Below, piece by piece: positions 33,140-44,484 of a stretch of DNA of 64,000 bases; position 1 is the first letter of the stretch, and each line of letters begins with the position of its first letter. Source of the stretch: Megascapheus bottae. Its lineage: Eukaryota > Chordata > Mammalia > Rodentia > Geomyidae. Location of the stretch: the NCBI GenBank assembly GCA_024803745.1, contig JANJXV010000043.1, positions 4,382,518 through 4,446,517 of the forward strand, given 5' to 3'. A program made the position numbers and the translations under genes. Under the pieces are notes generated by a model, which saw nothing but the letters and a program-made list of their open reading frames with translations, made no database searches and had not been told where the DNA came from.

Positions 33140-34473
33140 GGTATTCTTTAACGGGGGCTGTTGTTTGTCCTGCCCCTCATGCTGATCCCATAAATTGGCT
33201 CTCTGAAGAACCGGTATGGGTTGAACAGTGGCCTCTCTCTCTAGAAAAGATCATTGCAGTACAGCAGCTGGAACAGGAACAGCTGGACTTGGGATTTGTG
33301 GCCCCTTCTAACTTTCCATGGAATTCCCCAATTTTTGTTATAAAGAAAAAGTCAGGTAAATGGAGGCTGTTACAGGATCTGAGAAAGGTAAATGCAACTA
33401 TGGAACTGATGGGGGCCTTACAGCCCAGCTTGCCTTCACCCATGGCAATCCCAAAGGATATTTATAAGATTATTATAGATTTGAAGGATTGTTTCTATAC
33501 TATACCCCTGGCGCCTCAAGACTGTAAGCGCTTTGCCTTCAGAGTCCCCTCTGTTAATTTTAAAGAACCCATGAAGCGATATCATTGGCTTGTGCTCCCA
33601 CAGGGCAAGGCAAATAGCCCAACTTTATGTCAAAGTTTTGTAGCTAGAGCAATTTCTTCTACCCATGAAAAATTTTCTTCTGTTTATATTGTTCATTATA
33701 TGGATGACATCTTGTTGGCTTGTTCTGACCCTATCGTCGTACAACAAGCCTTTGGACAACTAAAGCAAGATCTGAGCCTCTTTGGCCTTATAATAGCAGC
33801 TGAAAAGGTTCAGGAACATCCCCCTTTTACGTATTTAGGCCATATATTAGGCCCACATTATTTTAGAAGCCAAAAAATACAATTAAAAACTTCACACTTA
33901 AGAATTCTTCATGATTTTCAGCAATTTTTAGGAGATATAAATTGGCTTCGGCCTTATTTAAAGCTGTCCACAGGAGAGTTAAGACCCCTCTTTGATCTCT
34001 TAAAAGGAGATACCAACCCTACATCCTTGCGCAATTTAAATCCCGACGCCAGGAGGGCCATTCAAATCGTAGAAAATGCAATTTCCCAGCAACAAGTGAC
34101 CCATTGTGACTACTCTAAACCATGGGGAGTTTACATTTTAGCTACTTCTCACTCCCCAACTGCTATATTGTGGCAGGATGGCCCACTTTTATGGCCTTAT
34201 CTACCATCAACACCCGGCAAAGTGCTGACCCCTTACTACGAATTGGTAGCTAATCTGATACATATGTGCCGAGTGGATTCCCGTAAATATTTAGGTCAGG
34301 AACCTCATTTTATCTGTGTCCCATATAATTTACAACAACAAGATTGGCTATTCTCCATTGCGATTCTTGAGCCATTGCTTGGGCCAATTATACGGGAAAA
34401 ATTTTGCATCACTACCCGTCTAACAAACTTCTCCAATTTGCTGCGTCTCATACGTTCCTATTTCCTTCCATAG
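33067..34473 (+). pseudogene. pol: ERV-B reverse transcriptase (pol, 5' part)
   Basis: Open frame -1 relative to pro. N-terminal EEPVWVEQWPLSLEKI, then NFPWNSPIFVIKKKSGKWRL, LQDLRKVNATMELMGALQPS, IIIDLKDCFYTIPL and LPQGKANSPTLCQSF (usually GMANSPT). The catalytic YMDD is at 33,697-33,708, then FTYLGHILG. Fingers, palm and thumb are all present. The frame ends at TAG 34,471-34,473, just where RNase H text appears in another phase, so a frameshift lies between about 34,400 and 34,470. Polymerase activity alone would end here; the full pol cannot be made. Confidence 0.92.
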
Positions 34474-34900
34474 TACGGGCCTCGCCTTTATCTTCTGCTG
34501 CTTTAGTATTTACAGATGGATCCTCTAATGGAATGGCTGCTTTGACCATTAATGGGAAAACTCAATCTTGGGTTACGGGTTTTTCCTCCGCCCAAGAGTT
34601 GTAATTAGAGGCTGTTTTACAAGCACTCGTCCTGTTACAAGATGAGCCCTTTAACTTATACTCAGACAGTCAATATGTAATTCGTGCTCTTCAAGTCATA
34701 GAAACTGTTCCCTTTATTGGAACTACTAACTCCAATATCCAGACCCAATTTCGCCAAGTACAAACTTTTCTTTGTTCTCGCAACCACCCCTGTTTTTCTG
34801 GCTTCATTCGAGCTCACACTAATCTTCCTGGCCCTTTAAGTGAGGGTAACGCAGTTACTGATTCTGCCACCAGAGTTTATTTAACTCAAATTGAACTTGC
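34474..34900 (+). pseudogene. ERV-B RNase H, interrupted
   Basis: In a frame shifted from RT: ALVFTDGSSNGMAALTI (first catalytic Asp in TDGS), SAQEL then TAA (34,602-34,604) where the family has an Ala/Glu-Leu helix, then LEAVLQALVLLQ (catalytic Glu), YSDSQYVIRAL (catalytic Asp) and FIRAHTNLPGPL. A nonsense codon plus the upstream frameshift inactivate it. Confidence 0.88.
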
Positions 34901-35720
34901 TAAGCAGTCACATGCCATCCATCATCAAAACAGCCCAGCCTTGCGCCGACAGTTTAAATTATCTAAGGAAGTGGCACGTCAAATAGTTAAAACTTGCTCC
35001 AACTGTGTGCCCTTCTCACCAGCTCCTCAGTTAGGTATAAATCCATGAGGACTGCTTTCTAATCATATTTGGCAGATTGATGTCACACATGTTCCATCAT
35101 TTGACCGATTAAAATATTTTCATGTTACTGTAGATACTTATTCTAATTTTATCCTGGCCACCCCCCTTGCTGGGGAAGCCACTAAACATTGTATTTCTCA
35201 CTGCATTCGATGCTTTGCTGAGATGGGGATTCCCTCGCAAATAAAAACAGATAATGGCCCTGGCTATACAGGCCGAGCATTTCAATCCTTCTGCCATTCT
35301 TATAATATCACTCATCTTACAGGCATTCCTTACAATCCTCAAGGTAAAGGCATCGTGGAGAGAGCTAATGGATTATTAAAACATCAAATTGCTAAAAATA
35401 CAGAAAGGAGAGTCGTATCCCGCAACCCCTGTGAATATACTTAATCATGCTTTATTTGTTTTAAATTTTTTGAATCTGGATTCAAATAATTTATCTGCTG
35501 CTCAGCGATTCTGGGAAAAAAAAGAGCAGCGTGCTTTTGCCTTAGTAAAATGGAAGGATCCCCTAACTGGTGCTTGGCACGGACCAGATCCTGTTCTAAC
35601 CTGGGGTAGAGGGCATGTATGTGTTTTCTCACAGGAAGAAAATGATGCCCGCTAGCTGCCTGAACGCTATGTTCAGATTGTGGAGAGTGACAGTGGTCAT
35701 CCAAGCAGCGACTCACTGGA
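34901..35720 (+). pseudogene. ERV-B integrase, with stops and a frameshift
   Basis: HHCC zinc-binding domain (HAIHH ... CSNC, 34,911-35,010). TGA at 35,046-35,048 where family members have an arginine-type codon (looks like a CGA to TGA change). Catalytic core DDE: WQIDVTHVP, IKTDNGPGYTG, NPQGKGIVERANGLLKHQ. A frameshift after KNTERR (about 35,400) moves to the frame of NILNHALFVLNFLNLDSNN and the C-terminal WHGPDPVLTWGRGHVCVF domain, with a TAG at 35,653-35,655. All domains are recognisable and none is usable as a whole. Confidence 0.9.
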
Positions 35721-35868
35721 CCTTCACCCCCAACCCTCCAGTACTGCATCAAGTAATGGGGAAAAGACCTGAATTCATGTTTTTGTGTTAAGTGTAAAAG
35801 TCTCTGTTTCTTTGTCTTGTTCGTGTTACATATTTTTCTTGTCCAGTTTTGTCTTTGAAATTGGCACC
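35721..35868 (+). mobile_element. ERV-B post-pol spacer, first part
   Basis: Follows the integrase remnant; 35,775-35,868 matches ERV-A 23,495-23,800 ('tcatgtttttgtgttaagtg', 'gttttgtctttgaaattgg'). No env text. Ends at the 12-bp target site gaaattggcacc (35,857-35,868) of an L1 insertion. Confidence 0.75.
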
Positions 35869-36628
35869 AGGTTTTTGTTTTTTTTTCTTTTTTATTGTAA
35901 TTAGTAAAAGGGTTACATGATATTTGCCAGATAGAAGGTGCGTTAATTCACATACATTGATACCCTTTCACATGTCTTGGTACCCATTTCCCTCCCCCCC
36001 ACCCCCCACCCGTCTTGGTTTTCCCCCCTTCCCTATCAAATTTCAAATATCCAAATACAAATAAATTCAATATATTAGATAACAAAGTGAGATACTATAC
36101 CAATATGAGATAACAAGGGACAGCAAAGGAGATGAGAGACAACATAGTACATTAAGGACAACAATCATTCATTATATGGCTTTTGTTTCACTATCCTGGA
36201 GGTCCTTTTAATTAGCTTCACATTATATGTCCTTATGTATCAAGATTTTGCTCTATTGCAAATCTCTGCTAGTAGAGCCCAAGGTTTCTACTGATTATGA
36301 CGAATGAGGGAAACCATTGAGCCTAAGTTCCTTTGAGTCTGGCTTACTTCACTTAATATGATTTTTTCTAAGTCTTTCCATTTCCTAACAAATGGGGCGA
36401 TGTCATTCTTTCTGACAGGAGCATAGAATTCCATTGTGTACAAATACCACAACTTGTTGATCCACTCATCAACTGAGGGACATCTAGGTTGGTTCCATAT
36501 CTTTGCTATGGTGAATAGTGCTGCAATGAACATGGTTGTGCTAGTGGGTTTAGTATGTCCTTGTTTCTGGATGATTGGGTAAATGCCAAGTAGTGAAATT
36601 GCTGGGTCATAGGGGAGTTCTATGTTTA
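35869..36628 (-). mobile_element. L1 3' end inserted in ERV-B
   Basis: Minus-strand L1: 3'UTR (35,885-36,280) plus the ORF2 C-terminal coding remnant (36,288-36,533, MFIAALFTIAKIWNQPRCPS, DEWINKLWYLYTMEFYA). Flanked by gaaattggcacc (35,857-35,868; 36,629-36,640). ERV-A carries the uninterrupted pre-insertion sequence at 23,786-23,800, confirming that the L1 postdates the ERV. Confidence 0.95.
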
Positions 36629-37456
36629 GAAATTGGCACCCGTTTTAAATATGGATCCTTATGGTTTTTCTAAAGTTTTGTTTTGAACCTGGTTCTCACC
36701 TGCAAGGGTAAAATTGGAAAAGCTCTCTTGACACAAACTTCCGGAAAATGAACGGCCAATATTAATTTTGTGCACTTTAAAATCTTTGAGTATGAATGTG
36801 TGTGAATGAGTGAGTGAACATGTTCAAGGTTTAATCAAGAAAATCATTTAGGTTTGAATTATTGCATTGTTTTAAAGAGGGGGGAAAATGGAACATTAGA
36901 TCAGCAAAAAAAATGAACTTCATGTTGGTATGACAGCTCTTAAGTCCCATTTAGAAGGTCAAATCAGTAGGTTGGAGAGAGAACTCTGAGAGCATCAAGG
37001 GAGGCACTTAGAGCCGAGAAAAGAGCCTCAAGAACCTACTAGTAAGGTCCCAGAACAGCAGAGACAGATCACGTTGAAAACTACTGCAGCTTCTGAAGAA
37101 TGAGGAATTGCCAGCACTTCAGATGCACCAACAGCCAATATCAAGCCAACTCCTGTTGTTTCTACTCCAAGTAAAGTGACAACTGAAGCTATTGCTTGGA
37201 ACAAATCAACACCTATGGCCAGTACCCGTCCAATGGTCTCATCTGCAACAGTCACCAATCGAACAACTCTGCAGATCTAAGCCCCAGATGTATGAATTCC
37301 CCCCAGAGAGGAATCGCAGTCAAGGACGGGATAAGAGGGGATGCTCTCTGACCAACCTAAGACAGGGCCTTCAGCTTGATCTGAAGAAGTTCCCCATGAC
37401 GGGTAAGGCAGAGTCAGCGATCCACCCAACCTAAGACAAGCGAGTCCGCATCTTTT
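36629..37456 (+). mobile_element. ERV-B post-pol spacer in the env position
   Basis: 36,640-36,890 again matches ERV-A (23,800-24,130). 36,915-37,260 carries short coding-like text in one phase with two stops: a leucine/acidic-basic heptad segment (LKSHLEGQISRLEREL) and a Thr/Ser/Pro-rich segment ([20 protein letters not shown]). I do not recognise it; it does not look like an envelope surface or transmembrane protein. The element therefore lacks a recognisable env, as in intracellular class II elements. Confidence 0.6.
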
Positions 37457-37475
37457 AAAAGAAAGATGGGGGAGA
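37457..37475 (+). other. ERV-B polypurine tract
   Basis: aaaagaaagatgggggaga directly precedes the TG that starts the 3' LTR. This is the expected site for plus-strand primer formation. Confidence 0.8.
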
Positions 37476-37903
37476 TGTTGGGGACCAACTGTGGCGTCAA
37501 TGACCTTGGACCTGACCTTGGACCCACGCAACTGTATACACAAGGAAGTAACTCTTATCAGGATAACTTTAAGCAATGTCAATCAGTTCTTATTAGGATG
37601 ACTTTAAGCAATGTTAATCCTTTCTCATTTATCCTATACATGACTTGTTTACTATTTTGTATGAATGTAGCCTCTGGCAGTTCCCTAGTTTTAAGTAGAG
37701 TATTTAAAGTCAGAATTTAAAATAAACAGGACAGTCTTAGGCGGCAGTCTGGAGCTCACAGCCTTCTTGGACTGCTGACTTGGGCTGTAGTCCTCCTGAA
37801 CTCCATCTGTTTGTCTTTATTTTAATTTTTCCTAGTCCTTGCCCCTATTTCAGGAATCCCAATCTGCGAATGCTAGTTTGCTGCCGGCTGGCCCCGGCAG
37901 CCA
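37476..37903 (+). mobile_element. ERV-B 3' LTR
   Basis: About 428 bp beginning TGTTGGGGACC after the polypurine tract and ending ...ggcagcca. Contains a TATA-like tatttaaa (37,701-37,708) and AATAAA (37,721-37,726). The right end is inferred from a terminal CA and from L1 sequence starting at 37,904; it could be slightly internal. No matching 5' LTR was found in the window, so element age cannot be taken from LTR divergence. Confidence 0.72.
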
Positions 37904-37998
37904 TTTTCATTAGGTTGGTTCTACTTATCCATGATCATGGGATGTCTTTCCCTTTCCTCGTGTCCTCTTTAATATCTTTCTTTATGCTTTTATAATTG
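37904..37998 (-). mobile_element. L1 ORF2 fragment
   Basis: Matches the minus-strand L1 ORF2 text at 26,515-26,595 ('catgggatgtctttcc', 'gtcctctttaat', 'cttttataatt'). A small fragment immediately after the LTR. Confidence 0.75.
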
Positions 37999-38182
37999 CA
38001 AGATCGGGCTTTTAAGCCAGCATGGGCAGGAAAGTCTGTGAGACTCTGATCTCCAAGAAACAACTCAGCAATGGCTGGAAATGGCACTGTGGCTCAAGGT
38101 GTAGAGCACTGGACTTGAGCCAAAAAGCTCATGGGCAGTGTCTAATCCCTGAGTTCAACCACAAGGACCAGCACAAAAAAGG
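37999..38182 (+). repeat. Second-type SINE, right part
   Basis: 'aagccagcatgggcaggaaagtctgtgagactc', 'ggcactgtggctcaaggtgtagagcactggacttgagccaaaaag', '...ggaccagcacaaaaaa'. Same family as 42,880-43,150 and 56,600-56,820. Confidence 0.75.
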
Positions 38183-38514
38183 TTAAAAACAGATTGTAAC
38201 ATATTTAACTCTCATCAATAACTTGAGAAATGCAAAATTTTATTTTAAAATGTCAGTTAAATGCACTTGGTAGTATGCTATAGCAGATTCCAGAAGTGAC
38301 ATCAGGACACACATAGCCTCCCCATAATTAAAAACTATGAACTATGAGGCACACATATCATATGATTTATTTTAGGCCGTTTCATTTGTTTCAACCATAT
38401 TCTACAGGCCCATGAACTTTCTGTCATGTGAGAGAGTGCATTTAACATTTTTCTAGGTAAATTTGCAAGGAAAGGTCATTTATTATTTTTTTTCCTGACC
38501 CAAAACACTAACAG

Positions 38515-38662
38515 CCAGGCTCTGTTGGTCCATGGTTGTTACCCTAGCTGCTCATAAGGAAGAAATCTCACAATTTGCATTTTGAGGTCAGCCACGGTTG
38601 GAAATCCTATAAAAACTGTTATTTCCAACTAAACACACACACACACACACAAACACACACAA

Positions 38663-38693
<31 letters not shown>

Positions 38694-38800
38694 CATACAG
38701 AGTCAGAAGTGGGGTATAGTTCCAGTGATAGGTCACTAGTCTTCAGGAAACAAATATATGGATAGTAACAAGTCCTGAGGACTGGTACAAACAAATAACT
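38515..38800 (+). repeat. Composite SINE with internal (CA)n
   Basis: 'gccaggctctgttggtccatgg...' left part, a (CA)n microsatellite at 38,632-38,690, then the right part with 'agtgataggtcactagtcttcagg' and 'cctgaggactggtac'. A microsatellite has grown at the junction of the two SINE halves, as at 42,592-42,649 and 56,836-56,878. Confidence 0.75.
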
Positions 38801-39471
38801 AACTCTCGACCCCAACATATGATGCAACTTTTATTAACCATGAGACAGAGGCTCACATGTGCAATGGTAACATCAGAGCATCTGGCCAGATCTGTAGATA
38901 AAGGCTTTTAAGGTTTTAAATTGAGTAATTCGGTGTATAAGTGACCATTGAAATCAGCATGGAAATAACCACACTCCTTTCAAGGAATAGTTTTATTGTT
39001 TTTAAGTGGATATCAAAGTGTTCACAATTTAGAATGTCACTTTATGTATCTGTGTCCGCGTCACACCTTTCATCATTCCACCACATATCTCTCAAACCTA
39101 CACATCCCCTGATTGTCCTACTTTCATTTTCACATATAGTGGATAATATTGAATATGCTTACTGAAGATCATGAATGTTTTCTCCCTTACCATTCCATCT
39201 TCACGCTTCTAAACCCTTCCCCATCCCCAACACTTCAAGTACAAGCCACTTCATATTTTTAGGTTACCTAATAAGTTCATGGCTCAAAGAATCACACCAT
39301 TGGAATCGTCCCCTGTAGAGTCCATTGTTGGTCAATGCATTTGTTCATAGTCACCTGTCATTCAGCAGGTCTTTATATGTATATTTGTAAAACGATATTC
39401 TATTCCACATTCCTCATTTCAATCAACTTCTAGGTACTCATGTTAGACATTCAACTATATTAGGAATAGAA
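38801..39471. other. Intergenic; possible old antisense L1 3'UTR
   Basis: 38,985-39,430 is C/T-rich with words reminiscent of older L1 3' ends in reverse ('ttcatcattccaccacatat', 'acatcccctgattgtcctac'), but I cannot align it securely. No gene seen. Confidence 0.35.
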
Positions 39472-39662
39472 GGGGCTGGGCATGTGGCTTAGGGGTAGAG
39501 TGCTTGCCTAACAAGTAGGAAGCACTAGGTTGACCGACTCTGTACCACATACACAGAAGATTATGCAAGTGGTGCTGTGGCTCCAAGTGGTAGAGTGCTA
39601 GCTTTGAGAACAGAGAGGCTCAGGATAGAGCCCAAGCCCTGAGTTCAATCCCCAGGACTATC
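39472..39662 (+). repeat. ID-like dimeric SINE
   Basis: 'ggggctgggcatgtggcttaggggtagagtgcttgcct', 'gtggtagagtgctagctttgag', 'ccaggactatcaaaaaaac'. The left half is closer to a generic rodent ID element than in the other copies. Confidence 0.85.
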
Positions 39663-39677
39663 AAAAAAACAAAGAAT

Positions 39678-39729
39678 CATGAAAGAAAAAGAAAGAGAGA
39701 AAGAAAGAAATGTAGAAAGAAAGAAACAC

Positions 39730-39802
<73 letters not shown>

Positions 39803-39842
39803 GAGAGACAAAGAAAGGGAGAGAGAAAGAAAGAAAGAAAAT
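39678..39842 (+). repeat. (GAAA)n/(GA)n polypurine tract
   Basis: About 165 bp almost purely purine, from (GAAA)n through (GA)n back to (GAAA)n, grown from the SINE's A-rich tail. All open frames over it are low-complexity. Confidence 0.95.
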
Positions 39843-40184
39843 GAACATTATATGGAATGTCTCTGGATCAAAGAACAATAGAGGCTCCTCTTCCAAGATC
39901 ACTGGAGAAAAATCCACAGAAGGCATCCTGGTTGGTGAAACTCAATCTCATCCAATCTATAAAGAAACACCCATGTATACTTTCTTATTAATAAAGAAAT
40001 AGTGACATTTTCTGAAGATATGATCCTTGTGTACGTTCTGGAAAACATAGACAATTGGTTTCTCACCCTTAATTTCATACAGATAATTCAACACTAGAAA
40101 ATACTATGCTGAGACGTTTATCTCTAAGGAGATTTCATTTCTTCATCCTGGTTCTTCTTCCTGGTTTTCTAATTCCCATCCTGG

Positions 40185-40234
40185 GTCCTTCCATTTCTTC
40201 CTTTCTTCCTTCTTTCCTTCCTTCCTTCCTTTCC

Positions 40235-40288
<54 letters not shown>

Positions 40289-40297
40289 TTTCTTTCT
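40185..40297 (+). repeat. (TTCC)n/(TTTC)n polypyrimidine tract
   Basis: About 110 bp of pyrimidine repeat 340 bp downstream of the complementary (GAAA)n tract at 39,678-39,842. It adjoins a minus-strand SINE fragment at 40,380-40,520. Confidence 0.95.
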
Positions 40298-40534
40298 GTG
40301 TGTATGCTAGCTCAAGGACTTGTATTCAGATTCTGGGAACTTCACTGAGATTTTTCTTCTCTTTCTACCCCTAAGTCACACCTCTACTATTGGCTCTTTG
40401 ATGGTTAATTGGAGATAAGTGTCTCATGGCCTTTGTTGCCTCTGTTGGCTTCAAAATGGGATCCTAAGATCTCAGTGTCTTGAATAGCTAGGAACACAGG
40501 TGTGAGCCATAGGTACCCAAAATAAACTATACTT

Positions 40535-40945
40535 TAAGAAAACAATCACTCATTATATGGCTTTTTTCCTATATCCTGGAGTTCCTTTCAAATAAAGTAA
40601 TAATATATGGCCTTATGTATCTAGGTTTTGCTGTAATGTAAATCTCTGCCAAGAGATCCCAAGGTTTCTACTGATTATTTCTCATCTCTTTTGCTATCCC
40701 TTGGTTATCTCATATTGTTACAGTCTTTTACCTTGTTATCTAATATATTGTATGTATGCTTAGATAGTTATTTGACATCAGATAGGGAACAGGGCAAAAA
40801 AGATGAGGAGTGGAAGTGGAGGTAGTGAAATGGGGACCCAGACATGAAAAAGGGTATAAATGTTTGTGAAGTAATGTACCTTCTCTCTGGTGAATATAAT
40901 GTAACCCTTCTTTTATTTACAATAAAAATATGTGAAAAAGTAAAC
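40535..40945 (+). mobile_element. L1 3' end with inverted 5' part
   Basis: 40,535-40,675 is L1 sequence in reverse (matching 12,541-12,680), and 40,676-40,945 is the directly following L1 3'UTR in sense with a tail near 40,920-40,945. The inverted part's 5'-most base adjoins the sense part, the geometry of twin-primed L1 insertion. No clear target-site duplication was found. Confidence 0.82.
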
Positions 40946-41096
40946 AAAACTTTTTTCCAGTTATTCAACCTAAATGCCTCAAGTTGGAGAGCACTGTTCT
41001 AGAGAATAAGAGGCTCAGGGACAATGCACAGGCCCCAAGTTTAAGCTCCACAGCTGAACAAAAACACAGCTTTCTCTCTTCAGAATGGATTATGCA

Positions 41097-41283
41097 GGGC
41101 TGAGAGCATGCTTAGTTGGTACAGTGCTTGCCTAGCATGCACAGAGCTATGGGTTTGATTCTTTGATACCACATTGAGAGAAAAAGGAAGAAGTAGCTAT
41201 GTCTCAAGTGGTAGAGCACTAGCCTTGAGAAAGCCCAAGGGCAGAGTCCCAGGGCTCAGTTCAGGCTCCAGGATTGGTAAAGA
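41097..41283 (+). repeat. ID-like dimeric SINE
   Basis: 'gggctgagagcatgcttagttgg', 'cttgcctagcatgcacagagc', 'gtggtagagcactagccttgag', 'ggctccaggattgg'. Lies just outside the left arm of the inverted duplication. Confidence 0.85.
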
Positions 41284-41618
41284 GGAAAAGACAAGAAAAG
41301 AAATGGGAAAAGAATCTCACAGAATGTATTCTGTATAGGTGGACATGGAGGATTTCCAGATGCAGGATCATATGGTGTTGGAGATTTAATGAGATGCCAG
41401 AGGACAGGCTGATGACAGGCTCTCCTACCATCATGGAACCTGATTTGCAGAACTCACAATTAGAAAAATTAATCTAAAGCTTACAAATCCCAATCAAGTC
41501 ACTAACATCGATGACAGGTAAAAAAATGTCCCAAACAATATATTTTATATTTGTCCTCTGGAAAGCAAAGCTTCCAAGTTCTATGCCTAGATGACAGCAT
41601 CAATAATATGGCTAATTG

Positions 41619-41806
41619 GGGCCAGGAATTTGCCCTGGTGATGGACTGTATGCCTAGCATACACGAAGATCTGGGTTTGATTCCTCAGTAGAAAAAAAAA
41701 GTTTGAAGTGGTGCTGTGTCTCAAGTGGCCTTGAGCTCTAGCCTTGACAAAGCCCAAGGACAGTGTCCAGACCCTGTGTTTAAGACCCAGGACTGGCAAA
41801 AAATGT
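41619..41806 (+). repeat. ID-like SINE shared by both arms (left copy)
   Basis: 'gccaggaatttgccctgg', 'tgcctagcatacacgaagatctgggtttgattcctcag', 'gcccaggactggcaaaaa'. The mirrored copy sits at 55,933-56,122 on the minus strand at the equivalent position, so it was inserted before the duplication. Confidence 0.85.
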
Positions 41807-42469
41807 GGCTAATGATAGCATATAGAGGAATGCAATTCCAAGGTGTAAAACTTTTGAGTAGTCCCCAGACAATTTAACAACAGAAATATTCTGAATATCA
41901 CTGTCTTGAGTGGGGTTCCATTAGGAGGTATGAGAATGAATGGAAACCAGGAGCCATAGGAGAATGCAGTCATGATAATCCATGTTCATGTGTGTAAAAA
42001 ATGAAGTTTGGATCTCAATGTGCACATTGGTGAAAGGGTAGGTGGAAGAGAAGAATGATGGAAGAGGTGAACCTGATGAGGATACTTTGTACAAGTGTAT
42101 GGACTTGCTAATGTGAAATGTGTTTCTACAAGGAAGTTAAGAGAAAAAGTGTTAAAGAGAAAAAGGAGCTTAGTCAAATTATTAAATGATATAGTCTTTA
42201 TCATCAGTGACTTCTTTGAAATACAAACTATTGTAAAACTGTTTCAGTTAAGTATGTGTGGAGAGGCAAGCACACAAATGATATCAGCACACATTCTTCT
42301 CCCGATAATTAAAAAAATATATTTTACATTATTGATCTTATGTCATATTATTACTCAAACATATTCTCTAAATCAATAAATCTTCTGTAACATAAGATAG
42401 CTTATGAACTCATTTTCCTACCCAGTCACAAATAATAATCATTTATTGGTTTCTATGATGAAAATCAGG

Positions 42470-42592
42470 TTTAGCTGTGTGCCTGTGGTTCACACAGAAT
42501 AGCCAAGAGACTCAGGATCAGAGACCTGAGAATTTCAGTTTCAAAGCCACCGAGGGCTGGAAAGTCCATCAGAATTTGAGCTCCAATTGAAG

Positions 42593-42652
<60 letters not shown>

Positions 42653-42790
42653 CCAGAAGTGCAGTTATTCATCAAGTAGTAGAAGAATAGACCTAAGCAA
42701 AAAGCTCAGGAACAGTGTCCAGACCCTGAGTTCCAGCACCAGCACTGCTTCAAACAAACTAACAAAAAACCAAGGAAACCCCCAAAATAA
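42470..42790 (+). repeat. Composite SINE with (AC)n, private to left arm
   Basis: Left part 'gtgtgcctgtggttcacac...', (AC)n at 42,592-42,649, right part 'acctaagcaaaaagctcagg', 'cagaccctgagttccagcacc'. No equivalent in the right arm near 55,270-55,350. A second copy of the family, 42,880-43,150, follows. Confidence 0.78.
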
Positions 42791-43509
42791 CACCCATCTT
42801 ACTTTTGTTAGTCAGGATCTAGAGGCTCACCCTGAAATCTGGGCATCTGGCTGGTCCTGTTCTTTAACAAGCACTAGATCCTAGCCGGTGGGGTGGCTCA
42901 AGCCACTAATCCTAGCTACTCTTAGTGGCTTAGATCTGTGGATTAAGGTCCAAAAGCAGCCTGGGCATAAAAGGACTTGAGACTTTTATCTCAAAATTAC
43001 CTCTAGAAAATTTCAAGTGGGGCTTTGGTCAAAGGTGGGATTGGACTTGATCTAAAGAGCTCAGGGAACGCACTCATGCTGAGTTTATCCCATTGAACCA
43101 AAAAAAATCCCTGGAACCTATATATAAAATAACTAAAAAGAACATGTTGGTCAAGAAATGAGAAAGCTCCAAGTTCAAACACAAGTGCTACCCAAACCAA
43201 AATAATCTGTTTTTCTCCAATTTTATTGAGGTAAAATATCAATGACAGAAAAGTCATATCTCAACCACTGTAAAATTCAGTTGGAATATCATCTCCAGGC
43301 ATGTGTCATCTTTGCAAACAAAAATTTTATGCATTTAAAACAGTTGAATCTTTACTCATGAATATCCTTGACATAGCCAGGAATTTTCTCTAGTGCCCCT
43401 GTGCATCAATTATACTGATGAATCCAGACAAACACAAAGAATGTGCAGAGACAGGTAGGGATATACAGGAATTTGGGTTAAATTTTCTTCCAATGCAAAA
43501 CCATATTAC

Positions 43510-44484
43510 AGATGGATTTCCTATCTCCTGATGTCAGCTCCTCGTTTGAACAGCCTGATCAGGACACGTTTGAGGTCCCTGTTACTCAGGTTGTAGATGA
43601 AGGTGTTCAGGAAAGGAGTGACCACTGTGTACATCACTGAGGACAGCACTGCCCTTGGAAGAATGTGACATAGCTGATTCAACATAAACACCCAATGCTG
43701 TCCCAAAGAATAAACACACCACTGACAGGTGAGAGCCACAGGTGGAGAAGGCTTTGTTCTTCCCTCCTGATGATGGAATTCTCAGCACTGAAGAAATAAT
43801 TTTATACTAAGAAAGAAGGATTCCAAAGATTGTAGGAAATCCATAAATGATAGCAACAACATATTTGAAGATATCATTTGAGAGTGTGTCTCTACAGGAA
43901 AGATCCAGTATTTGAGAAGGGTCACAGAAGAAATTTGGGATTTCCGATTCCTTGAAATCGGTCATCCTCAATGCCATCCACACATGCAGCTGTCCTTCCA
44001 AGAAGCTGACAACAAGTGACAGCAGAACCAAGGAGACACAGACGAGGGTTCATGATGAGAGGGTAATTCAGGGGGTGACAGAGAACAACAAAGTGGTCAT
44101 AGGCCATCACAGTAAGAAGCAGAACATCCATACAGCAAAAAAATGAAGAGGCACATCTGTGTGAGGCAGGCTACACACAGAGTCACAGGCTCTGCTGTGA
44201 CTCTGCAGGTTCACGAGCATCTTGGGCACGGTGGTGGAGATGAAGCAGATGTCATCTAAGGAGAGGATGGAGAGGAAGAAGTACATGGAGGTGTGGAGGT
44301 GGGGGTCAGAGCTGACAGCCAAGATGAGCAGATTTCCCATCACAGTGATCAGGTACATGGACAGGAAGAGCCAAAACAGCATGGGTTGTAATTTTGGATC
44401 CTCTGAGATTCTCAGGAGAAGGAAATCTGTAATGTGGGTTAGATTTTGTGCTTCTTTATCACCTGGACATCTGCCCAAAAACAA
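43510..44484 (-). pseudogene. Olfactory receptor pseudogene (OR7-like), left arm
   Basis: Minus-strand sister of the intact OR at 52,995-53,969. It starts [20 protein letters not shown], with [15 protein letters not shown] (TM1-2), [33 protein letters not shown] (DRF changed to DHF), [27 protein letters not shown] and [16 protein letters not shown]. Lesions: frameshift near 44,150 after SHSRA, another near 43,990-44,030, a TAG in place of a Tyr codon before YKIISS (about 43,807-43,809), and a further frameshift near 43,640. Non-functional. Confidence 0.95.

Noticed and set aside
36629..37456. An envelope gene
   Set aside because: No signal peptide, furin-like site, fusion peptide or CX6CC-type transmembrane motif can be seen on either strand.
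39645..40002. Open frames encoding Ser/Leu/Phe or Lys/Arg/Glu runs
   Set aside because: Simple-repeat translation of (GAAA)n/(GA)n, not a gene.
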